Positions 1 through 7,310 of a stretch of 12,727 nt of DNA are shown piece after piece. Source of the stretch: Lachnospiraceae bacterium (GTDB taxonomy: Bacteria > Bacillota > Clostridia > Lachnospirales > Lachnospiraceae); NCBI GenBank assembly GCA_017483425.1, contig JAFUWM010000012.1, forward strand, positions 1 to 12,727. Direction: 5' to 3'. The notes below the pieces were generated by a model. The model did not search any database and was not told where the DNA came from. It saw only the letters and a program-made list of their open reading frames with translations. Both the position numbers and the translations under genes were made by a program. How positions within the stretch are numbered: the stretch's first letter is position 1; each line of letters starts with the position of its first letter.

Positions 1-95
1 TCTCCTCTATAAAATGCAGTTTTATATCTGACTTACACCGGTCGGATGCTGATACCGTAACTCGGCAAAATACGCCTCGAACGGTATCATGCTCC
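1..95 (-). repeat. Copy 1 of a dispersed hairpin element, probable leader of a gene left of the window
   Basis: Read on the minus strand, positions 95-45 match 8455-8505 on the plus strand over 51 bases with one mismatch. Similarity resumes at 41-26 (against 8572-8587) and ends with an AGAGGAGA ribosome-binding-site-like stretch near position 1. The core carries a 9-bp inverted repeat, TGATACCGT pairing with ACGGTATCA, around an inner GGC/GCC stem. This copy lacks about 63 bases present in copy 2. The terminal AGAGGAGA suggests it leads into a minus-strand gene outside the window, which cannot be seen. Repetition and pairing are visible in the sequence; whether it is a regulatory RNA or a mobile palindromic repeat is inference. 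Confidence 0.75.
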
Positions 96-1037
96 CTCCT
101 TAAGCCGCAAATTTTTACGCCTCATGATCGCCACGGTTACTGCCATCAAAGCAAGCACGACAATGGTTGTTATTATATTTCCCTCTACGCCATAAGCCCC
201 GCCTGTAAGTAGAGTATTTTCGCCTCCAAGCGTTGCCGCAAATAGACTGTCTCCGGCATCGTTTCCAGACACCGCAATCCCGTAGATATTCCCCTGCGCA
301 AAATTCCATATCGAGTGAAACGCACCGATAAACCACAAGCTTTCTGAAGCCATAAACATAAGGCAGAACGCAAACCCGATCAATGTAGTATTTAAAACCG
401 ATACCGCTGTCGCTCCCGTGTTATTCAGATGGATCACGCCGAAAAGAAGCCCTGATACGAGGATACCGACATAAGCCTTATGCTTGCGGGAGACGGAAAG
501 GAAAATATAGCTTCTGGCTTCCACCTCCTCCGCCATTCCCTGAATCATATATCCGCCGAGAGCAAATAATAACATCCCCGGAGACAGCTTTCCCGAAAAT
601 GCGATGCTTCCTCCGGTAACACCTACAGATACCAGCAGGATTATGGAGAAAATGACAAAGCCCGCTATAAGCCCAAGCAGGTATTTCAGCAATGCCTTCT
701 TCCGTATAAAGCCCATGGCAGGAAATTTCCTTCGCTCGGCAAACCTCATATACAGAATTAACCCTGCCATCATGATGATCTCACAATAAGCCTGAATGGG
801 AACAAGATAATCCCTAAGCGAATCACCCATCAAAGGATAAAGCACATTATTTACGGCAAAGCTTCCTATAAGCGGGACGAGAAGCCTCTGCAATAAGAAA
901 TAAAGCAGCACGGCTATCACAATCTCACCCGGAAGGCTCCTGCATATTTTCAGAAAGCGGTTATCCTCTTCCCATAGCGACTCCCTCACCAGGCGAATTG
1001 GCTCTGATATTTGCGTTATATCCTTTCCATCGTTCAT
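87..1037 (-). CDS. CPBP family intramembrane metalloprotease
   Basis: A polytopic membrane protein of about 316 residues from the CPBP (CAAX protease / bacteriocin-processing, formerly Abi) family, whose members cleave within the membrane. Numbering from the chosen start, the expected motifs are present: EExxxR at about 170-175 (EEVEAR), FGxxHLNN with His203, and HSIWNF with His241 and Asn245. Several hydrophobic segments lie between residues 35 and 310. The frame can open at a GTG at 1067, but the ATG at 1037 is preferred because GGAGG lies 12 bases upstream of it, whereas the GTG has no ribosome-binding site. The stop codon lies inside the dispersed hairpin element. Family members serve in bacteriocin self-immunity or prenyl-protein processing; nothing here decides the substrate. 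The nearby double-glycine peptide gene is a possible but unproven partner. Confidence 0.9.
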   Translation of the reverse strand: MNDGKDITQISEPIRLVRESLWEEDNRFLKICRSLPGEIVIAVLLYFLLQRLLVPLIGSFAVNNVLYPLMGDSLRDYLVPIQAYCEIIMMAGLILYMRFAERRKFPAMGFIRKKALLKYLLGLIAGFVIFSIILLVSVGVTGGSIAFSGKLSPGMLLFALGGYMIQGMAEEVEARSYIFLSVSRKHKAYVGILVSGLLFGVIHLNNTGATAVSVLNTTLIGFAFCLMFMASESLWFIGAFHSIWNFAQGNIYGIAVSGNDAGDSLFAATLGGENTLLTGGAYGVEGNIITTIVVLALMAVTVAIMRRKNLRLKEGA

Positions 1038-1131
1038 CTTTTTACAATTCCTCCGTATCTCTTTCACAAATAATCACTCATTCCGCTTTGTCCGAGTTTA
1101 TTATTTTTCTTAAAACCACAGCCATCCTATT

Positions 1132-1236
1132 TTAAGCCATAATAAGCTCATCATCAAATGCTGCGTACTGCCGCTTAGCCTCGTTTATTAATTCCAGCAC
1201 AGCCCGTGAATAAAATCTGGATATGAAATAATTATA
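1132..1236 (-). pseudogene. Decayed coding remnant, C-terminal 34 codons without a start
   Basis: A minus-strand frame of 34 codons ends in TAA at 1134-1132. It reads like ordinary charged helical protein (ending ELINEAKRQYAAFDDELIMA) but follows directly on an in-frame stop and has no start codon or ribosome-binding site. The composition looks like the C-terminal tail of a small helical protein, for example an antitoxin or DNA-binding protein. I do not recognise the family. It lies back to back with the antitoxin promoter, which suits a remodelled toxin-antitoxin or accessory site. Chance coding is a real alternative. Confidence 0.3.
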
Positions 1237-1248
1237 TCAAAACTGCAA

Positions 1249-1268
1249 GCATATGATTGCATACGATT
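1249..1268 (+). repeat. Tandem 10-bp direct repeat, candidate antitoxin operator
   Basis: GCATATGATT is followed immediately by GCATACGATT, two copies differing at one base and phased by about one helical turn. The second copy covers the -35 box of the promoter driving the antitoxin gene. RelB/DinJ-type ribbon-helix-helix proteins usually repress their own promoters by binding short repeats, so this is a natural operator candidate. Binding itself is inference. Confidence 0.5.
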
Positions 1269-1285
1269 ACAATTAGGCTTATAAT
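1257..1285 (+). promoter_or_regulatory. Sigma-A promoter of the antitoxin gene
   Basis: TTGCAT (1257-1262) and TATAAT (1280-1285) are separated by 17 bases. The -10 box is perfect and the spacing ideal. Transcription would begin near 1292, leaving a leader of under 20 bases that contains the AAAGGAGG ribosome-binding site. Confidence 0.8.
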
Positions 1286-1309
1286 AGTGCTAAGAAAGGA
1301 GGCTACCAT

Positions 1310-1600
1310 ATGTCAAGTGTATTAGTACAATTTAGGACAGAAGATACTGCAAAAGCTATGGCTTCCAGTATTTGTGATAGACTGGGACTTGACCTGCAAT
1401 CCTATCTTAGGATGTGCATTTCTCGCTTAAATCAGGAGAACGGGATTCCTTTTTCAATGAATGTTAATGATATCCAGAAAAACAAGGGACTAGAGGCAAT
1501 GAAGGAAGCCAGCAAAATAGCAAACGAGAATAATATTTCTGACATGACTCTTGATGAAATCAACGCAGAAATATATGCTGTCAGAAAGCAGTTGGATTAA
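1310..1600 (+). CDS. RelB/DinJ family antitoxin (orphan)
   Basis: A 96-residue protein with the RelB/DinJ antitoxin plan. An N-terminal strand (VLVQFRT, about 4-10) and two helices (residues 11-42, with LGLDLQSYLRM) form a ribbon-helix-helix DNA-binding fold. The family motif NGIPF follows at 44-48, then a charged helical tail that would wrap a RelE/YafQ-type toxin. AAAGGAGG lies just upstream of the ATG. No toxin gene follows: the next 190 bases hold only a fragment of 30 codons or fewer and then an unrelated small gene. It may be a toxin-less antitoxin, an anti-addiction relic, or a repressor acting elsewhere. The strong promoter and tandem repeat over its -35 box suggest autoregulation. 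Confidence 0.85.
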   Translation: MSSVLVQFRTEDTAKAMASSICDRLGLDLQSYLRMCISRLNQENGIPFSMNVNDIQKNKGLEAMKEASKIANENNISDMTLDEINAEIYAVRKQLD

Positions 1601-1683
1601 AGCATTTTCCAAAAGTACCATATGTCGTTACACCAAAGGAAATGCTGGACATACTTTTAGATAAAACAAGTGATAAATCTTAA
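1594..1683 (+). pseudogene. Short protein-like frame overlapping the antitoxin stop
   Basis: A frame running through the antitoxin stop codon reads GLKHFPKVPYVVTPKEMLD and onwards to a TAA at 1681-1683. It is out of frame with the antitoxin, has no credible start before the Met at 1642 and no ribosome-binding site. It resembles the C-terminal end of a real small protein, so it may be what remains of a deleted downstream gene, perhaps the missing toxin. Only 29 codons look protein-like, so chance is possible. The rest of 1601-1788 holds an AT-rich inverted repeat (AATATTC/GAATATT near 1684-1703) and the next promoter. Confidence 0.2.
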
Positions 1684-1700
1684 ATATTCCCCTGAGAATA

Positions 1701-1730
1701 TTGCCATCCACAAGCTTTTTTTCGTATAAA
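1701..1730 (+). promoter_or_regulatory. Probable promoter of the double-glycine peptide gene
   Basis: TTGCCA (1701-1706) and TATAAA (1725-1730) are 18 bases apart, in a run of A and T. The start site would be near 1737, giving a leader of about 50 bases before the ATG. A TATATT at 1760-1765 is an alternative -10 box but has no matching -35. Confidence 0.5.
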
Positions 1731-1788
1731 TATATAGAACGGACATAGTCAAACAAAACTATATTTATTATCAGAGAAGGTAAACATC

Positions 1789-2055
1789 ATGTCTGAAAAC
1801 AATGATATCAACATTAACGGTAAGCTGTCTGATGACGCTCTTGATGATGTGAACGGCGGAACAGCTATGCTCAATAATACTCTTTACAATAAATCCGAGG
1901 GTGTAGGTCTTCATACTGCAATAAAAGATGATACAATGGACGGCAAAATACGGCTTCTAAACGACTCAACGAAAAGCGTTGCTACAGGGGATATAGGACA
2001 AAAAACTGTCGGCGGCAGCGATGTCCTTTTCGGACAGCAGATTCAAAACCTATAA
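1789..2055 (+). CDS. Small secreted-type peptide with double-glycine leader (candidate RiPP or bacteriocin-like precursor)
   Basis: This 88-residue protein begins with a classic double-glycine leader. Residues 12-24 read KLSDDALDDVNGG, matching the LSxxELxxVxGG pattern recognised by the C39 peptidase domain of peptidase-containing ABC transporters. Cleavage after Gly24 would release a 64-residue core starting TAMLNNTLYN. The core has no cysteine, so it cannot form a lanthionine or disulfide, and it is rich in Asn, Asp, Gly, Ser and Thr. A second GG at 75-76 would free a 12-residue tail. AGAAGG lies eight bases before the ATG. No transporter, modifying enzyme or recognisable immunity gene follows, although a CPBP membrane protease lies 0.75 kb away. 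The leader is clear; the fate and role of the core are unknown. Confidence 0.65.
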   Translation: MSENNDININGKLSDDALDDVNGGTAMLNNTLYNKSEGVGLHTAIKDDTMDGKIRLLNDSTKSVATGDIGQKTVGGSDVLFGQQIQNL

Positions 2056-2105
2056 CATGGGAATCTATAACTGAATCAGACTTTGGGATTTCTCACAGAT
2101 AGAGT

Positions 2106-2136
2106 AATGACGGGCAGTAGTAACGTCCGTCATTTT
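2106..2136 (+). terminator. Rho-independent terminator after the double-glycine peptide gene
   Basis: AATGACGG (2106-2113) pairs with CCGTCATT (2127-2134), extended by a G-U and a C-G pair, with a loop of about 10 bases. The stem ends in TTTT followed by C and A. It lies 50 bases after the stop codon and points away from it. The T tract is short, so efficiency is uncertain. Confidence 0.6.
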
Positions 2137-2150
2137 CAATATAAACTTGA

Positions 2151-2906
2151 TCACATCGCTGTAGTCTGAAATATGAAATGGGATCGTTCTGCGGAGCACG
2201 CTATTCCAATAATTTTTTTATATATAATATCAGCTATAAGCCTGTTTCCCGCATCATTAGGGTGAATATCATCCGCAAAATATTCCGGTGTTTTCAACGG
2301 ACTTAATTCCATATTATAAAAATCAACGACAGAGAAGCCGTACCGGGAAGCAGCATCAACCTGATACTGCATGAATTGCGCCAAAGTTGCTCCCCTATCC
2401 GTACGGATTGCCTCAGAACGGTTCTTAAATGTCGTGACTATAATGATCTTTGTAAAAGGAAAGGCATTTTTCATATAAGAGAACGCATAATCCACATCAT
2501 CCTTATATCTCCCGTAATTCATGGGTGTCCCCCAAATAAAATCATCCACTCCCGCCCAGAAAACTATCACAGAGGTATCAACAGGAATACCGTACAGTCT
2601 CTGCATTATACAGTTATTTATTCCGTAATCACCAATCTGTACTCCCTCAAAGCTTGAATTAATGACTGTCGCACCGGAATACTGCTCCAGATAATCCGAG
2701 AAACTAATGTACCGGCCGTTTATGTCTTTGTCCCCCCCGATCGCCAGAGTTATGGAATCTCCTACACAGTACATAGTTCTTCCCTGCATAAGCTTTATAT
2801 CAGATTCAGATGCATAAGCGCGATCAATAATCAGCCATAAAGAAATGACCGCTGTCACAAACAGAACAGACATTGCCGCTATGAACTTAATTGTTTTATC
2901 TTTCAT
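2151..2906 (-). CDS. Membrane-anchored SGNH/GDSL hydrolase
   Basis: A 251-residue protein with an N-terminal membrane anchor or signal (about residues 7-27), so the catalytic part should face outside. SGNH blocks are visible. VGDSI at 48-52 has Ser51 as nucleophile in block I. GVDDF at 119-123 takes the place of the block III GxND. DDIHPND at 212-218 supplies the Asp212/His215 pair of block V. The usual Asn of block III, which helps form the oxyanion hole, appears to be Asp. Likely activity is esterase, lipase or glycan deacetylase; the substrate cannot be told. It lies 102 bases after the HdeD-like gene on the same strand, so it could be co-transcribed with that cluster. No promoter or clear ribosome-binding site is seen before its ATG. 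Confidence 0.82.
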   Translation of the reverse strand: MKDKTIKFIAAMSVLFVTAVISLWLIIDRAYASESDIKLMQGRTMYCVGDSITLAIGGDKDINGRYISFSDYLEQYSGATVINSSFEGVQIGDYGINNCIMQRLYGIPVDTSVIVFWAGVDDFIWGTPMNYGRYKDDVDYAFSYMKNAFPFTKIIIVTTFKNRSEAIRTDRGATLAQFMQYQVDAASRYGFSVVDFYNMELSPLKTPEYFADDIHPNDAGNRLIADIIYKKIIGIACSAERSHFIFQTTAM

Positions 2907-3008
2907 GATAAATGATTTTAACCCGTGTTCTGAATTTACGCATCCATAAAATTAAGCGGTGGAAAACTCTACTCTCCTCTTCAACCCTGTCTTTTTTAAG
3001 TTTCTTTA

Positions 3009-3545
3009 TTATTGTATAAGGATAAATGACGTCCTCTGAAATGCATTAAATATCCTCATTATAGCCGAATAGATAAGCCCGATACTGTAGATCATGATCG
3101 CCGTATTGGAATTCCTTATAAATATCAGGCATGCAGTGGCCAGTGCGAGGTTAACGATTCCATGACCAAATTTTATCTTCCATGGTCCCTCAACGGAGTT
3201 TTTCGCTTCCATAGCCCGAAGTATCTCAACAATACCGGAAAAAGCATGAATGCCAATCAGGTACAAAAGAATGTATATCTTTGGAACACTTGCAAGAGCA
3301 CTCGTAAGAATAGCAAAATCAAAAATTATCGCTCCTTGTATCAGGATCATTTTGCCCCCGATCATATGTCTGGCCATCCTGAAGTAGAAAATAATATCCT
3401 TGATGCCTGCTATAGCAAGGCCAAGCGCAAGAATACCAACAATAAGTGTGTATACATCCTCTGACGGATAGGCCATGAAGATGATTGCTACAGCCAGCAT
3501 GACAAGTCCGATCAGCACGCCCCGTACTCTCTGAAAACCACTCAT
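3009..3545 (-). CDS. HdeD/DUF308-like integral membrane protein
   Basis: A 178-residue protein made almost entirely of about six hydrophobic helices in paired hairpins. The sequence from VRGVLIGLVMLAVAIIFMAY through GILALGLAIAGI has the glycine-rich, repeated helix pattern of the HdeD/DUF308 family, named for an E. coli acid-resistance membrane protein. Its biochemical role is not established. The ATG overlaps the TGA of the upstream gene as ATGA, so translation is probably coupled to the DUF6765-like protein. Nothing beyond membrane location and family resemblance can be claimed. Confidence 0.7.
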   Translation of the reverse strand: MSGFQRVRGVLIGLVMLAVAIIFMAYPSEDVYTLIVGILALGLAIAGIKDIIFYFRMARHMIGGKMILIQGAIIFDFAILTSALASVPKIYILLYLIGIHAFSGIVEILRAMEAKNSVEGPWKIKFGHGIVNLALATACLIFIRNSNTAIMIYSIGLIYSAIMRIFNAFQRTSFILIQ

Positions 3546-4651
3546 GTTAACCCCTTAACCTTAAACTTACTTTTGACAATACCTGCAAGCCTGTTGTTTG
3601 ATCTTTGTATGGCATCAATTACCATCCCTTTGTGCGCAATTGCGCCTCTTGTAAATCTGCCGATAAAAGTATCATCCTTGTTTGAGCTTCCGATGTACTC
3701 CGCAAAATACTTATCAATAACATGATCTTCAATCTTCTGTCCGGATAAATCCTCTCCAAAGGATCTCCAGTCATCGCTTGCCAAAAGCTGCCTCTTTTCT
3801 ATGATCTCTTTTATCCTGTCAAGATGAGCCTCCACAGCCTTCATGTCATACGTATCCTTCTCAAAAGCTTTGATGTCACCTCTTATAAACTTCATGGCAT
3901 ATACCATCTGGGTAAATGCTTTCAAATAATCACTGGGATTATCCTTGACAAGCTCCTCATATTCTCCCCACATGGGAAGATATTTATATCTTACAAAGCT
4001 ATAATCAGGAAGATGTCCTGCTCTTCCATGACCAAGGTTCATAATAGAGTTTTCGTTGGCCTGATATATGCTGTTTGTATAGACGCTGTTTTCAAGATCA
4101 TCCGGCATCGATCTCTTGTGGACAAAGGTTATCTGTTTTTCACTATAGCCGTCTCCCTCCGGGAACAACTCATAAAAATAGTAATTCGTATTGTTGATTA
4201 CCAGTGAAGGAGTCCCGGCGAAATTTGCATGCGCCCAGATATCAGCAAGTACATGCATCGCGATTCCGACAGATTCCAAAGGTTTCCCCTTTGCGAGCTC
4301 TACAGTTTTTACCGCCAGATCGCCGTTAGGGCCACATATCAGCCTGTATTTATCCAGATATCCCTTTGAGCACCTCTGCTTCCCGGCATACAGATCCCTT
4401 GGCAAGAAATGAAATGCTGCCCATATCCTTGTGATATCCTGCAATCCCACGGGATCGGTCCTGGCATCCATAAGCTCAAGCTGCATCTGGGTCGTTGCCG
4501 CATTTGAAGGGCCTTTTATCTTTGCAAGCAGTGTTCTTGTGCAAAGATCCACAAATTGGGCGCTGTAAGCTATCTTAAGGCTCTCCCCGTGATCGTACCC
4601 GGCCAAAAAAGCTGCACAGTATGTTGCATAGTAATGAAAATCTTCCTGCAT
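3542..4651 (-). CDS. DUF6765-like protein, probable metal-binding (phospholipase C/S1-P1 nuclease-like) fold
   Basis: A 369-residue cytoplasmic-type protein with no signal peptide. The start MQEDFHYYATYCAAFLAGYD and the AYSAQFVD segment (about 28-35) match the opening of DUF6765 family proteins as I know them. Histidines and aspartates are spaced like a metal site: Asp4/His6, Asp35, His81, then HxxxDxxxH at 133-141 (HVLADIWAH) and a later HGRAGHLPD at 208-216. That arrangement recalls zinc-dependent phospholipase C and S1/P1 nuclease folds, which are largely helical. The family has no established reaction. AAGGA lies 11 bases before the ATG and overlaps the stop of the preceding gene, and the gene's TGA overlaps the next start, so it is the middle of a tight cluster. 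Family assignment is fairly sure; chemistry is inference. Confidence 0.72.
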   Translation of the reverse strand: MQEDFHYYATYCAAFLAGYDHGESLKIAYSAQFVDLCTRTLLAKIKGPSNAATTQMQLELMDARTDPVGLQDITRIWAAFHFLPRDLYAGKQRCSKGYLDKYRLICGPNGDLAVKTVELAKGKPLESVGIAMHVLADIWAHANFAGTPSLVINNTNYYFYELFPEGDGYSEKQITFVHKRSMPDDLENSVYTNSIYQANENSIMNLGHGRAGHLPDYSFVRYKYLPMWGEYEELVKDNPSDYLKAFTQMVYAMKFIRGDIKAFEKDTYDMKAVEAHLDRIKEIIEKRQLLASDDWRSFGEDLSGQKIEDHVIDKYFAEYIGSSNKDDTFIGRFTRGAIAHKGMVIDAIQRSNNRLAGIVKSKFKVKGLT

Positions 4652-4665
4652 AATTTACTTATTCC

Positions 4666-5163
4666 TTAAGTCTGCGCATTCCTAAGTGCCTTGATCCTTC
4701 TCGTCGATATGACGACTGTTCCTAATATATAAATGAACGTCAGATCGATGATGAATGAGGCCACGGTAGTCTCGATTTCCTTCAAATTTCTTATTTTATC
4801 AACATAATCAAACAGACTGAGCACTGATAATACCAATAATATTATTGCCCACACATAATATCCTTTTTTGTAAGGCAGCCTTTTTGCAGCCCTGGAAGCA
4901 TTGATGCCTATGTATGCATGAAGCAGGAAAATAAGAGCTATTCCCAAAAGAACAAGGGCAATAAAAACAATTAAGAAGCCCAGCGCATATCCCTTTTCTG
5001 CCTCTTCAAACTGAGCAAAATAATCACCTGCAACGTTCTTCGTTTTCGTCAGGAACTGCATCGTAATCTTAAAAACACTCCATGCACTTAGGATTACAAC
5101 CCCTATTCCGCAGACATTGAGATTATCCTCATATTTTCTAAGCGCACAAGCGTCTCTATTCAT
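4666..5163 (-). CDS. Four-helix membrane protein of unknown function
   Basis: I do not recognise this protein of about 165 residues. Four hydrophobic helices lie near residues 16-38, 59-87, 101-124 and 134-157, with a short loop carrying Arg and Lys (ASRAAKRLPYKKG) between the second and third, probably cytoplasmic. A GTG at 5172 could start it, but the ATG at 5163 is preferred because AAAGGTG sits just upstream. That ATG overlaps the TAG of the GH3 gene (ATGAATAG), indicating translational coupling. The next gene starts 14 bases after its stop. It is probably an accessory membrane partner of the GH3 or DUF6765-like proteins, but no function is assigned. Confidence 0.75.
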   Translation of the reverse strand: MNRDACALRKYEDNLNVCGIGVVILSAWSVFKITMQFLTKTKNVAGDYFAQFEEAEKGYALGFLIVFIALVLLGIALIFLLHAYIGINASRAAKRLPYKKGYYVWAIILLVLSVLSLFDYVDKIRNLKEIETTVASFIIDLTFIYILGTVVISTRRIKALRNAQT

Positions 5164-7198
5164 CGTCTTCACCTTTCTTATTAATTAATAGCCGGTACCC
5201 CCTCTTATAGAGCGGCTTATCCCCGTAGGATACAGTACCGTCACTGTTTATATTTAATTCCGGTATATTGACCGGGAGTCTGCCGGTCGCTGCAGTCTTT
5301 CCGACAATCACTTCGAGGGCGGCCACCACATTGGAATTGTATGCGCCTGTCCCTACGGAACTTCCATCCGTCGCAGTCGGATCCATATCCATACCTGCCC
5401 CCAGATAAGCCAGCACGATAGCTTCGGCATCCAAAAAGCGCGCCGCATCATACGGCAATCGACAGCTTAAGAGCACAAACCTTCCACCGCCTTCATGGAC
5501 ATCACTGATTGCTCTGCTGACAGCCTGATACATAAGAGCGCTTTCCGCAAGCACATCCGCATTGTGGGTCTGGGTCATACCAATCACCACATCGGAATTG
5601 CGGATTTCGTCAGCCATTTCTTCCGTATAATGCAGTTTTTCCCCGTCCGGATCGGATTCAATATAATAATCAAACAACACTTCCGTATCCGGACTGATCA
5701 CTCCTTCATCCCTAAGAGCTGCCATTGTGCTCTCAATGAGCGTCCTGTCTGTTTCCAATCTGCCAAGCAGAAATACTCTGTCAGCATCTTTTGAAAGAGG
5801 CAAAGTATCTCCATCATTTTTTAATACGGTAATGGCACTGCGGGCAATTTCCATCTCATCGTTATGATGCTCTTTGGAACCGACAACACTTTTCGCATTT
5901 TCAATCAATTCGTCGATATTATTGTCTGAATATGCCGATTCTTCAATGCCATACTTTTCCTTAAGCTTTAGGATTCGCTCCACGCTCTCATCAATGCGCT
6001 CCATAGGAATGGTGCCGTCTTCTACCTTTTTCTCAAGTCCGGAAATGTAATCGTCATAAAATAAAGCGGCCTCCGCATCCTTTAAATCTTTTGGTAGCAG
6101 AAGAATGTCTACCCCTGCGTTAATGACCTTTTCCGCTACATTGACCATGTATTCCGTTGATTGCGGTTCTCCATCCACCAAAGCAGCATTCATAATGGCA
6201 TCCATTTCAAGCGCATCCGTTACCACGACCCCGTCATACCCGAGATCCCCTCTGAGGATATCTGTAATGATCTTTTTCGACATGGTCGCAGGATAGTAGC
6301 CCTCTGTTCCGTCACCGAAAGTAACTTTGTCATCTATCTTCGGGAATGTAATATGCGCCGTCATGACCATATCCACGCCATGCCCTGTCATTGCCTCAAA
6401 AGGAACCAGTTCTGTCTGCAAAAGCTCCTCATAAGTTTTTTCGACCGTGGGCGTACCAATATGGCTGTCAACATCCGTATCGCCATGACCCGGGAAATGT
6501 TTGCAGGCAGCAGCGATATTCACCTTAGACAATCCGTCCATATAACTTGTACCGAGTGCGGCAACTGTCTCCGGATCATCTGAGAATGACCGCACTCCAA
6601 TGACAGGATTTGCCGCATTATTGTTGACATCAACGACTGGAGCGAAATCTGCGTTGAAGCCAAGCGCGGAAAGCTCCTCTCCGATGATCCTGCCCGTCAC
6701 AAGAGCATTTTCCTCTGCCGCGTCACCGGTCGCGCCGATAGCCATATTGCCTGTCATCCGTGTACCATCCGTTAAACGGATCACGATCCCACCCTCCTCA
6801 TCAAGCGGCATCAGGTACGGAATATGCGCAGATACTTCTTCATTGGAAAGGTTATTAGCCTGCAATCCGGATACAAGCTTTACCGTCTGTTCCGTATTTT
6901 TGATGTTCTGCCCGTACAGGATGATTCCCCCGTATTGGTGTTTTTTCAAAGCTTCCTTCAGCTCCGGCACTTCATCCAGATCCGTCACTTCATTGTCATT
7001 CCATGTACGGATCGCGGGAATGATCATCTGCGACAGCTTATCATCAAGCGTCATACGCGAAACGATCACACTCTCATCCTTATTTTCGGCTTTACTTTCC
7101 CCACAAGATACATCCAAAATCGCCATGCAGATAATCACAGCGCATATCAGTAGAGATTTTATCTTTTTGATGTATATCTTTTTCATTTTACTCTTCAT
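5156..7198 (-). CDS. GH3 family glycoside hydrolase, NagZ-like lipoprotein
   Basis: A 680-residue exported glycoside hydrolase. An N-terminal signal (residues 5-31) ends at Cys32 in LDVSCG, a lipobox-like site with an unusual Asp at -3. A GH3 N-terminal barrel occupies about 45-425. KHFPGHGDTDVDSH at 233-246 plus His247 gives the Asp245-His247 pair that NagZ-type beta-N-acetylglucosaminidases use as acid/base. TDALEMDAI contains the likely nucleophile Asp328. A C-terminal GH3 domain (about 440-650) ends in GRLPVNIPEL. Likely substrates are amino-sugar glycans such as muropeptides; this is inferred from the motifs. The frame is open back to 7312, but a promoter at 7239-7266 and the signal peptide support the ATG at 7198, or the one at 7186. 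It heads a minus-strand cluster with overlapping downstream start codons. Confidence 0.88.
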   Translation of the reverse strand: MKSKMKKIYIKKIKSLLICAVIICMAILDVSCGESKAENKDESVIVSRMTLDDKLSQMIIPAIRTWNDNEVTDLDEVPELKEALKKHQYGGIILYGQNIKNTEQTVKLVSGLQANNLSNEEVSAHIPYLMPLDEEGGIVIRLTDGTRMTGNMAIGATGDAAEENALVTGRIIGEELSALGFNADFAPVVDVNNNAANPVIGVRSFSDDPETVAALGTSYMDGLSKVNIAAACKHFPGHGDTDVDSHIGTPTVEKTYEELLQTELVPFEAMTGHGVDMVMTAHITFPKIDDKVTFGDGTEGYYPATMSKKIITDILRGDLGYDGVVVTDALEMDAIMNAALVDGEPQSTEYMVNVAEKVINAGVDILLLPKDLKDAEAALFYDDYISGLEKKVEDGTIPMERIDESVERILKLKEKYGIEESAYSDNNIDELIENAKSVVGSKEHHNDEMEIARSAITVLKNDGDTLPLSKDADRVFLLGRLETDRTLIESTMAALRDEGVISPDTEVLFDYYIESDPDGEKLHYTEEMADEIRNSDVVIGMTQTHNADVLAESALMYQAVSRAISDVHEGGGRFVLLSCRLPYDAARFLDAEAIVLAYLGAGMDMDPTATDGSSVGTGAYNSNVVAALEVIVGKTAATGRLPVNIPELNINSDGTVSYGDKPLYKRGYRLLINKKGEDDE

Positions 7199-7238
7199 AC
7201 AATAGATACTCTCATCTCTTCTAAAATCAAATATACCA

Positions 7239-7266
7239 TGTATAATCGTTGGCAGTACAATTGCAA
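7239..7266 (-). promoter_or_regulatory. Promoter of the GH3 cluster
   Basis: On the minus strand, TTGCAA (7266-7261) and TATACA (7244-7239) are 16 bases apart. Transcription would begin near 7232, about 34 bases before the ATG at 7198. The placement rules against the longer frame that opens at 7312. A TATATT just downstream could be an alternative -10. Confidence 0.55.
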
Positions 7267-7310
7267 GGCAAAAATCGCTTTTCATTTTATCAAACGAAAT
7301 GGGGTAAAGC

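Noticed and set aside
1249..1268. CRISPR-like repeat
   Set aside because: Only two adjacent 10-base units and no spacers.
1684..1703. Terminator after the antitoxin
   Set aside because: The AATATTC/GAATATT stem is AT-only in its outer part and has no T tract after it.
3162..3464. A 100-codon frame opposite the HdeD-like gene
   Set aside because: Antisense shadow of a convincing membrane protein gene.
6600..7205. A 201-codon plus-strand frame opposite the GH3 gene
   Set aside because: Ser/Thr/Pro-rich antisense shadow of a well-supported gene, without domain or start signal.
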